The notes under the pieces are model-generated. The model saw only the letters and a program-made list of their open reading frames with translations, was not told the DNA's origin and ran no database searches. 7,846 nucleotides of DNA, taken from assembly GCA_030747475.1 (NCBI GenBank), contig JASLKO010000085.1:1-7846 (forward strand), given 5' to 3'. Below are positions 1 through 6,046 of the stretch, one piece after another (positions within the stretch are counted from its first letter, which is position 1; each line of letters opens with the position of its first letter). The DNA is from Candidatus Thalassarchaeaceae archaeon. Lineage in GTDB: Archaea; Thermoplasmatota; Poseidoniia; Poseidoniales; Thalassarchaeaceae. A program made the translations under genes and the position numbers.

Positions 1-3000
1 GGGGCCAATGTCGAAATTTCAGTCGGTTCTGGAAAACTATGGGTGCAAACCGGTCCTTTTGACCCTCTCAGTGACCAATCGGCTACCCCGGTTCATCTTC
101 AGGCCACTGACGATCCATTTGCAACCGGCTTCCTCATCATGCAACTTTTCCTCAACGATGGAACACTTGCCGAATCCTTGGCCAAGGGAGTTGATGCAAC
201 AATTGTGGATACACTTCCTGAAGATGCTTGGGTCCTGCGTCTTCCAGCCACAACTCAGGCTCGAAGCAATGCCATCATCGAATTGGCAGATGACGAAAGA
301 GTTCGTTGGGTTGGGGCACAACAACCGGCTTGGCGCCTCGATGTAGATTTACATCAAGCCACAGGTGTTGTCGACTTGGACATCACATTGGCCTTGGATG
401 TTGACACGTCGCAGATGCAGGAACATCTGTACATGGCCGGTGCGGAATTCGTTCATTGTGACGCCTACCTATGCCAGGTAATTGGGCTGGATGCTGCTTG
501 GCTACCATCCCTTTCTCGTGACCACCGGTTGCTGTTTGTTGAATCACACGACCAGATTGGCATCGTCAACAATTATGCCCGTAGTATATCCACCATTGAT
601 GCCACTGTGAACAATCACAATGGGGGTCTAGATGGTACGGGTGAAGTGGGGGCATTGTCCGATTCAGGATTGGATCAAGACCATGGTGATTTCACAAATC
701 GGATCCGTGGCGTTTACCACAATTACGGTCCAGACAATTCTGCTGCCGATTCAAACTCGGGACACGGGACCCACGTTGCGGCCTCAATGCTTGGTGATGG
801 TTCTGGTGATTCATCCACACAGGGTGTTGCGCCCGCTGCCACATTCCACTTCTACCAACTCGAGCATGATTCGTCAGGACAACTTGCACGTTGGGGTTCA
901 TTGTACGACATGTTCCGAGATTCGCAACAGAAGAACGCTCATGTCCAATCCAATTCTTGGGGCGCGCAATCCTCCTGGGGCCAATACACATCAGATTCAC
1001 GTTCAGCAGATTCGTTCCTGAACGACTACGACGATTTCCTCGTCCTATTCGCTGCAGGAAATGAGGGTAGCCAAGGTGCACAATCGATTGCCCCTCCGGC
1101 GACTGCAAAGAACGTCCTCACTGTCGGGGCGTCAACCACAGGTCGCCCCGGCACAGCCTCACCAGGTCAAGTTGCGTCTTTCTCTAGTATCGGCCCTACA
1201 GCCGACGGCCGCATCAAGCCAGACATCGTTGCACCCGGTGTGCAAATTTGCAGTGCAAGAGCAGAAGAAGCGCAGAATCCAGTGGGTTGGTCGTGCTCAA
1301 GTGCTCGACATTCAGGAACGACGACTCCACTGTATGTATCAGCCGATGGGACCAGTTCCTCGACACCAGTCGTTGGTGGTGCTGCATTGCTTGCAAGACA
1401 ATTTTTGCGCACGGAATTATCAATTTCAAATCCAGATAGTGCCCTCATCAAGGCGATTTTGATTAACGGTGCCCAAGATATTGGAACAGCCAATATTCCA
1501 AACATGGACGAAGGATGGGGCCAACTCGATTTGGAAGAGAGTTTGTATCCACACGATGGCGTCATTCCCAAGAATATCTTCTATGATACCTCACAGACAT
1601 TGTCGCCAGGTTTGTCATATGCTTACAATTACGCGATTGATGGATCCTATGGAATGGATGTGACACTGGTTTGGAATGACCGCGAAGGCTCATCCTCTGC
1701 AACACAATCAGCATCAAGATTGGTGAATGATTTGGATTTGACCGTCACATCTCCAGATGGTACAACATACAAGGGCAATGATTTTGCCAATGGACTTTCG
1801 ACAACTGGTGGTGTGAAGGATTCACTAAACAATGTCGAACGTGTTCGACTATCCAGTGGTGCTACTGGTGATTGGACCATCACTGTGGCCCATTCAGGTG
1901 GTTCTCAACAAGGGTATGCACTTGTGATTTCAGCGGTTGGTAATGAAAATCCAATTAGCGATATCGCAGTGTTTGGTGGGTCTATCTGGGCCAGCCAAAT
2001 GATGCCCCTTGAGAACGATTACGTTCTTCTCCGAATGGCTTGGGTCAATCAGGCGCCTGCCATGACCGGCAGCTACGAAGTTGTCGTTGAAGATATCACG
2101 GACAATGAGGTTCTCTGGACAGGTACGCGTGACCCATTGGCCGGTGGCGCTTCGGATTCTTTTTCATTCCAAAAACAATTCACCACCACTGGCGTTCACA
2201 CCATTCGACTCACATTAGATGCCAACAACAATGTCACTGAAATGAATGATGAGGTGGATGGAACCAACAACAATGTTGCTGAACTCGATTTGAATATCAC
2301 AGCGATTGGTGTCCGAATCACTCCACACATGGCCGATGGTTCGATGCCCGCGGATGCTGATGAAGTTGATTTGGCCCGGAAATTGGTGCTCGATCCTTCG
2401 ACGGGTACTGAGGTATCATGGGATTTGACATTGGCCAACGAAGGGACAAGTGACGAAGAAATCGTATTGGTGGTTACTCCGGTTCAAATGATGCAAGCCA
2501 GTGGGGCTTTAGATCCACCAGAAGATGAATGGGAAAAGGTCACTTCGGCACAGGGTCCATTCCTGTTGACATCTGCTGCTGGACAATCCAATAGCACTCA
2601 AGTCACGGTTACAATGCGTGATTTAGATGCTGATTTAGAGGCGTTTAATGGGGCTCGCTATGCCTTGCCTGGGACCTATGTCGTCGATGTAATTGCATAT
2701 TATCGAATGAATCCAACCGTTTCCCACACCATCCGTCTGGAAGTTGAAGTGCTTAGGGTTGAAGGACTGGAAACGATTCTTGCGGGAACCAATAACCTCG
2801 GTGCAGTACCGGGGGACTTCGCCTCATTTTCGCTTTCGGTATTGAATACTGGAAATGGAGATACAATCTACCAAATTTCTTGTGAAACACCCAATCGTTG
2901 GGCGATTGAGCTTGGAACAGGCAATTCCTCATCTATTTCTCTAGAACCGTTGGCAAGATTGCAATTTATTCCAGTCCCAGTCCGTGTTCGTGTTCCATAC

Positions 3001-4674
3001 ATCGTCGATGGTTTACCGTCTGCAGGTACGATTGAAGATGTGACATGTATTACCTCAAGTCTTGCTGATCCCACCAAATCGACCACAGAATCTCCGGGCA
3101 ATGGTGTAGAGGTTTGGATTAGTCGAGATTTCAATGCAGATTTGTATGAGGGTGATGGTACTCCGCTGGGTCCATCTGGATTCATCGATGAGATTTCTGT
3201 CGAAAATGAACAACGTATTGAACACACATTGGTGATTGAAAACCGTGGCAATACTGCCATTGATTTCAGTGTCCGCGCATCTCCAGCCATGCCCAATTGG
3301 GACTTGGACATGACTGCTGGTCTGCTAAATGATGACCGGTTCTTGGAATTCACATTGCAACCGGGGACATCCTTGACAATCGATATTGTCGTATTGGTTC
3401 CTTTCAATGCAAATGATGGAGATTCCAATCAAATTGATTTCCGCACAGAATTGGGTGACTTTGGATTCCAGGTGAATCGGACCCGCTTGGTTGTACAAGA
3501 AATTGCAGACCTTTCGATTGGCCTTCCAGAATCTGGAACAATTTCGGCCACAATTGGTGATTATGGATTGGCGGAGATCAATATTGACAACATCGGCAAT
3601 GTCGACTTGTTACTAAGTTGGTCTTTTGGCACACTCCCCGATGGGTGGCAAGTTGGTTTTGCATCGACTCCGGCTGGTGGACTAATCAAAGGTGATGACA
3701 CAAATGTTGTCCTCTCCCTATCTGTTGCACCCGGGACTGCACCGGGTCCATCTGGAACACTTTCAATCATCATTGATGCAGAGACATTGGATGGTGGAAA
3801 ACAATTCCAGAAAGTAGCCCAACTTGGGATTGTCATCGAACCGAGTTTGTGGCTGACTTTCGAAACGGACACTCGTATCGATTTATCACAGGGTGAACTG
3901 ATTGAAGGCAACCTATCGGTGACCAATTCTGGAAATATTGCTTGCGATGTTGAATTGGTTTTAGAAGCCCCAGATGGGATGGATGTTGAATTGGATGTCG
4001 ATGTCATTGAGGACATGGCCATTGGTGAAACGCGAGTAGTCAAATTCACAGTGGGTAGCCCTTCTCTTCGTGGTCTTCAATCGGTGACTTTCAGTGGCAT
4101 TGCCACTCCCTTGACAGGAGAATCCTTGGAGTCCAACAATGATTCGGCCACCCTTGAAGTGATGATGTCAGGAAATAGTGAGGTCGGTATCCTAGAATCA
4201 TTGGGACTGCCACAGTGGTCAATCGCAATCTTTGCCTTACTCATCATCGTCTTGTTTGGATTGGGTGTTCTTAAATTGAGGCGAACTGAATCATTTTCTC
4301 AAGGTTCAGGCTTGATTTCACAAGGAGAAATATTGGGGGCTCAAGCAGATCGTAGGGATGCAGCTTTGAACATCGGCCAATCAATGAACGACCAAACATC
4401 TGGGTCCGTGAGTGCTGATGAATTGGCCCAAGCCCTAGCCCAAAGTCAACCCAAATTGGCGGCACTTCCAACTCTGCCTGGCATGAAGGGACAGGTCCCC
4501 ACTGGTCTTCCACCTGGTGCAGCCCCGACTCCGAGTGCTCTGCCTGCTGGGCTGCCACCAGAACCTTCTGCCAGCGGTCCACCTTTGCCACCAGGTGGTC
4601 TTCCGGCAGGATGGACCATGGAGCAATGGAAGCACTACGGTCACGAGTACCTAGAGCGTACAGGTCAAAGATGA
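1..4674 (+). CDS. Giant membrane-anchored subtilisin-family (S8) serine protease, 5' partial
   Basis: Predicted extracellular endopeptidase held on the cell surface. The frame is open to the left edge, so the start and signal peptide lie outside the window; the GTG at 43 is internal. Numbering from base 1, residues ~27-190 resemble a pro-region. The catalytic domain is ~200-515, with Asp221 (DSG), His255 (GHGTH), oxyanion Asn354 (AAGNEG) and Ser452 (GTSSSTP), so the triad is complete. A KP-43-like beta-sandwich follows (~525-648, with LVNDLDL, GND and NNVE). Next come a CARDB-like domain (~653-767) and five Ig-like repeats marked by Asn-x-Gly turns (813, 949, 1081, 1197, 1309). A membrane helix spans ~1406-1424, then K-L-R-R and a 133-residue Q/A/P-rich tail. 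Positive charges after the helix put the C-terminus inside. At least seven N-glycosylation sequons lie in the outer part. Family assignment is certain; substrate is unknown. Confidence 0.93.
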   Translation, partial: GANVEISVGSGKLWVQTGPFDPLSDQSATPVHLQATDDPFATGFLIMQLFLNDGTLAESLAKGVDATIVDTLPEDAWVLRLPATTQARSNAIIELADDERVRWVGAQQPAWRLDVDLHQATGVVDLDITLALDVDTSQMQEHLYMAGAEFVHCDAYLCQVIGLDAAWLPSLSRDHRLLFVESHDQIGIVNNYARSISTIDATVNNHNGGLDGTGEVGALSDSGLDQDHGDFTNRIRGVYHNYGPDNSAADSNSGHGTHVAASMLGDGSGDSSTQGVAPAATFHFYQLEHDSSGQLARWGSLYDMFRDSQQKNAHVQSNSWGAQSSWGQYTSDSRSADSFLNDYDDFLVLFAAGNEGSQGAQSIAPPATAKNVLTVGASTTGRPGTASPGQVASFSSIGPTADGRIKPDIVAPGVQICSARAEEAQNPVGWSCSSARHSGTTTPLYVSADGTSSSTPVVGGAALLARQFLRTELSISNPDSALIKAILINGAQDIGTANIPNMDEGWGQLDLEESLYPHDGVIPKNIFYDTSQTLSPGLSYAYNYAIDGSYGMDVTLVWNDREGSSSATQSASRLVNDLDLTVTSPDGTTYKGNDFANGLSTTGGVKDSLNNVERVRLSSGATGDWTITVAHSGGSQQGYALVISAVGNENPISDIAVFGGSIWASQMMPLENDYVLLRMAWVNQAPAMTGSYEVVVEDITDNEVLWTGTRDPLAGGASDSFSFQKQFTTTGVHTIRLTLDANNNVTEMNDEVDGTNNNVAELDLNITAIGVRITPHMADGSMPADADEVDLARKLVLDPSTGTEVSWDLTLANEGTSDEEIVLVVTPVQMMQASGALDPPEDEWEKVTSAQGPFLLTSAAGQSNSTQVTVTMRDLDADLEAFNGARYALPGTYVVDVIAYYRMNPTVSHTIRLEVEVLRVEGLETILAGTNNLGAVPGDFASFSLSVLNTGNGDTIYQISCETPNRWAIELGTGNSSSISLEPLARLQFIPVPVRVRVPYIVDGLPSAGTIEDVTCITSSLADPTKSTTESPGNGVEVWISRDFNADLYEGDGTPLGPSGFIDEISVENEQRIEHTLVIENRGNTAIDFSVRASPAMPNWDLDMTAGLLNDDRFLEFTLQPGTSLTIDIVVLVPFNANDGDSNQIDFRTELGDFGFQVNRTRLVVQEIADLSIGLPESGTISATIGDYGLAEINIDNIGNVDLLLSWSFGTLPDGWQVGFASTPAGGLIKGDDTNVVLSLSVAPGTAPGPSGTLSIIIDAETLDGGKQFQKVAQLGIVIEPSLWLTFETDTRIDLSQGELIEGNLSVTNSGNIACDVELVLEAPDGMDVELDVDVIEDMAIGETRVVKFTVGSPSLRGLQSVTFSGIATPLTGESLESNNDSATLEVMMSGNSEVGILESLGLPQWSIAIFALLIIVLFGLGVLKLRRTESFSQGSGLISQGEILGAQADRRDAALNIGQSMNDQTSGSVSADELAQALAQSQPKLAALPTLPGMKGQVPTGLPPGAAPTPSALPAGLPPEPSASGPPLPPGGLPAGWTMEQWKHYGHEYLERTGQR
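661..1356 (+). other. Subtilase catalytic core (Asp, His, Asn, Ser)
   Basis: This is the span from the catalytic Asp codon (661-663) to the nucleophile Ser codon (1354-1356). The His codon is 763-765 and the oxyanion-hole Asn codon is 1060-1062. Spacing and order match family S8. The residue after the nucleophile is Ser453 where subtilisins usually have Met. Cys417 and Cys432 bracket a loop before the Ser motif and could form a disulfide in the secreted protein. Confidence 0.93.
4216..4272 (+). other. C-terminal membrane anchor of the protease
   Basis: Residues ~1406-1424 are an unbroken hydrophobic stretch (W-S-I-A-I-F-A-L-L-I-I-V-L-F-G-L-G-V-L) followed at once by K-L-R-R. This is a typical stop-transfer helix with positive charges inside. 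It makes the protease a single-pass protein with its catalytic and Ig-like parts outside and its tail in the cytoplasm. Confidence 0.88.
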
Positions 4675-4696
4675 ACGGTGCCCGTAGGGCTCCGTT
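4674..4696 (+). other. GC-rich stem-loop between protease and adk genes
   Basis: Arms AACGG-T-GCCC (4674-4683) and GGGC-T-CCGTT (4687-4696) pair as nine base pairs with one T-T mismatch around a GTA loop. The stem begins at the last base of the protease stop codon and fills almost half of the 56-base gap. No T-run follows, so it is not a standard intrinsic terminator. It may be an mRNA-stabilising or processing element, or a partial transcription barrier that separates protease expression from adk. The pairing is seen directly; the role is inferred. Confidence 0.5.
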
Positions 4697-4730
4697 GAGT
4701 TCAAGAAGCCTCCACAGTTCGCCCGTTCAT

Positions 4731-5363
4731 ATGGCATCCTCAATCGTGTTGTTTGGGCCACCTGGTGCAGGCAAGGGCACACAGGCAGGAAATATTGTGG
4801 AAATGACCGGCAAACCTCAGGTCTCAACTGGTGACATGTTGCGAGCAGCTTTGGCTGCTGGGACATCCCTGGGGGTGGAAGCGAAAGGATTCATGGAAGC
4901 GGGGCAGTTGGTTCCAGATTCAATTATCATCGGACTTATCGAAGAACGGCTAAAGGAGGCTGATGCAGAAAATGGAGTGTTGTTTGACGGATTTCCTAGA
5001 ACCATTGCTCAGGCTGAAGCCCTTTCCCAAATTGCTGAGGTCAGTGTCGTGATCGCTATTGAGGTTCCAGATGGTCGAATTGTCGAGAGAATCTGTGGCC
5101 GTTACACCTGTGGTGCATGTGCAGCGGTGTATCATGATACATTCAACCCAACAGCAAATCCTGGTGTGTGTGATCAATGTGGGCATGCTGAAATGAAGCG
5201 TCGGGCTGATGACAATGAAGACACCGTTCGCACACGATTATCTGCATATCATACACAAACTGCTCCACTGGCAGATTGGTATCGTCAGCGAGACATTTTT
5301 GTCGCAGTCAATGGCGACCAAGATATAGCCAAAGTGGGCTCGGAAATCGCTGCCGTACTGTAA
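4731..5363 (+). CDS. adk: Adenylate kinase, zinc-lid (bacterial-like) form
   Basis: Cytosolic enzyme that interconverts ATP + AMP and 2 ADP to balance adenine nucleotides. The 210-residue product has the usual length. It shows the P-loop GPPGAGKGTQ (9-18, Lys15), the AMP-site STGDMLR (32-38), DGFPR (86-90), and a lid with Cys127-x2-Cys130 and Cys147-x2-Cys150, which in this family bind structural zinc. RRADD (157-161) and the Arg169 helix follow. I chose ATG 4731 because MASSIVLFGPPGAGKG fits the family N-terminus exactly. It has no visible Shine-Dalgarno site. The in-frame ATG at 4671 overlaps the protease stop as ATGA and has AGGT five bases upstream; it would add 20 Arg/Ser-rich residues unlike the family. 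Eleven bases separate the stop from the RNase P gene, which suggests co-transcription. Confidence 0.95.
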   Translation: MASSIVLFGPPGAGKGTQAGNIVEMTGKPQVSTGDMLRAALAAGTSLGVEAKGFMEAGQLVPDSIIIGLIEERLKEADAENGVLFDGFPRTIAQAEALSQIAEVSVVIAIEVPDGRIVERICGRYTCGACAAVYHDTFNPTANPGVCDQCGHAEMKRRADDNEDTVRTRLSAYHTQTAPLADWYRQRDIFVAVNGDQDIAKVGSEIAAVL

Positions 5364-5364
5364 G

Positions 5365-5368
5365 GGTG
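5365..5368 (+). promoter_or_regulatory. Shine-Dalgarno-like GGTG before the RNase P subunit gene
   Basis: GGTG ends six bases before ATG 5375 and matches the core of the archaeal anti-Shine-Dalgarno complement GGAGGTGATC. It lies in the 11-base adk-rnp4 gap and supports the chosen start. It is a short match, so support is moderate. Confidence 0.45.
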
Positions 5369-5374
5369 TAAATC

Positions 5375-5716
5375 ATGGCGCGTGGCAAAAGACGACGACC
5401 TCGCGCTGCTGCGTTGCGTAAGCAACGCGCTGAAGAAGCGTCCAATCGTCTATCAGAAATATTGGTTCAACCTTGGAAACATTCTGACCGTTCCGTAGAT
5501 GCAGCAGCATCGCAAATGTGGAAGATTGGCAATCGTCACAGGATTGGTTTGCATTCGAAAAATCGAATTTGGATTTGTCGAGGTTGTAAATCTCCACTTC
5601 GCCCGGGTGTGACCGCGACCGTTCGAATTCGTCAAGCGATGCGTGTCACAACATGCCGTAGGTGTGGTCGAATTTCTCGTCGAGGTCCCGATTTCCCTCA
5701 TGAGGTGAACGAATGA
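5375..5716 (+). CDS. rnp4: RNase P protein component 4 (Rpp21/Rpr2 family)
   Basis: Protein subunit of archaeal RNase P, the ribonucleoprotein that removes 5' leaders from pre-tRNAs. In characterised archaea this subunit pairs with Rpp29 and binds the specificity domain of the RNA. The 113-residue protein has a very basic N-terminus (MARGKRRRPR), a helical stretch (~11-50), and a zinc ribbon with Cys68-x2-Cys71 and Cys94-x2-Cys97. Between the pairs, PLRPGVTATVRIR matches the family's P-G-x-x-x-x-V-R-x-R pattern, and RRGPDF follows the last Cys pair. Length is normal. The start has GGTG at good distance. Its last four bases overlap the CRM gene (ATGA), which implies translational coupling. A perfect hairpin lies in codons 13-18. 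The family is found in archaea and eukaryotes but not bacteria, so it is the best domain marker here. Confidence 0.92.
   Translation: MARGKRRRPRAAALRKQRAEEASNRLSEILVQPWKHSDRSVDAAASQMWKIGNRHRIGLHSKNRIWICRGCKSPLRPGVTATVRIRQAMRVTTCRRCGRISRRGPDFPHEVNE
5411..5428 (+). other. Perfect 7-bp hairpin with GTAA loop inside rnp4
   Basis: GCGTTGC (5411-5417) and GCAACGC (5422-5428) are exact reverse complements around GTAA, which in RNA is a GNRA-class tetraloop. It sits 36 bases after the rnp4 start and encodes A-L-R-K-Q-R. The pairing is direct observation; function in the mRNA is unproven, and the stretch could be just Ala/Arg codons. Confidence 0.4.
5702..5708 (+). promoter_or_regulatory. Strong Shine-Dalgarno site for the CRM gene
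   Basis: GAGGTGA ends four bases before ATG 5713 and is a seven-base match to the archaeal 16S anti-Shine-Dalgarno complement. It lies inside the last codons of rnp4. It fixes the start of the CRM gene and supports coupled translation across the ATGA overlap. Confidence 0.75.
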
Positions 5717-5982
5717 GTGGCATTCCGGCAAACATTCGAAGAATGGCGCATGATCGTAATTTCAAGGTCACCTTGCGAATCGGTCGTTCGGGCTTGACCG
5801 ATGCAATGTTTGATGAATTAGATTCACAATTGGCGAGCCGTAAAGTGGTCAAAGTCAAAATGAACAAGGGCTTGACAGAAGCGAGGGATGAGAGGAAAAC
5901 GATTTTTGAAGAAATCGCGCAACGTGTGGGTGCTAAATTGGTTGACGCGCGGGGCAATGTCGCGATTTACTGGCGTTCCTAA
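5713..5982 (+). CDS. CRM-domain RNA-binding protein (YhbY-like)
   Basis: Small cytosolic RNA-binding protein of 89 residues, essentially one CRM domain. It shows the signature loop Gly24-Arg-Ser-Gly27 within LRIGRSGLTD, the central strand VVKVKMNKG, a helix with RKTIFEEIAQRVGAKLV, and the closing GNVAIYWR strand. In bacteria YhbY associates with pre-50S particles; archaeal versions are presumed to act in ribosome or RNA maturation, but this is less well studied. The gene overlaps rnp4 by four bases and has its own strong Shine-Dalgarno site, so both proteins are probably made together. From memory, archaeal rnp4-CRM pairs are often followed by ribosomal protein S19e; here an antiporter gene follows instead. 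Length and domain are complete, with nothing broken. Confidence 0.9.
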   Translation: MSGIPANIRRMAHDRNFKVTLRIGRSGLTDAMFDELDSQLASRKVVKVKMNKGLTEARDERKTIFEEIAQRVGAKLVDARGNVAIYWRS

Positions 5983-5994
5983 AAAGCATAAATC
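5981..5994 (+). promoter_or_regulatory. Possible archaeal BRE/TATA promoter for the antiporter gene
   Basis: AAAAAGCATAAATC begins one base before the end of the CRM stop codon, with an A-rich BRE-like half and CATAAAT as a TATA-like box. A start of transcription ~25 bases downstream (~6015) would leave a leader of about 30 bases before ATG 6047. The match to the archaeal consensus is partial and there are no data on the start site. The rest of the 64-base gap holds an imperfect stem-loop (6001-6034) and no Shine-Dalgarno site. Confidence 0.35.
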
Positions 5995-6046
5995 CCACAA
6001 GTACGGGCGTATGTGTTGAAGAATCGTCTCGTACCGCACACCCTCA

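Noticed and set aside
43..45. GTG as the start codon of the protease
   Set aside because: The frame is open through to base 1 and reads as continuous protein there. No signal peptide follows, although the protein must be exported. The true start lies upstream of the window.
8..346. 112-codon open frame on the + strand at the left edge
   Set aside because: It overlaps the protease in another frame and shows no domain; the protease frame continues through it with clear family features downstream.
2868..3428. 186-codon open frame on the - strand
   Set aside because: It lies fully inside the protease stalk, has no recognisable motif and is a low-complexity Ser/Thr-rich antisense reading of Asp/Asn/Gly codons.
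3561..4049. 162-codon open frame on the - strand
   Set aside because: Antisense shadow of the protease Ig-like repeats, with no ribosome site and no family features.
4510..4770. Direct repeat CCACCTGGTGCAG at 4510-4522 and 4758-4770
   Set aside because: Both copies encode Pro-Pro-Gly-Ala with the same preferred codons, once in the proline-rich tail and once in the adk P-loop. No flanking similarity was seen, so it is probably chance.
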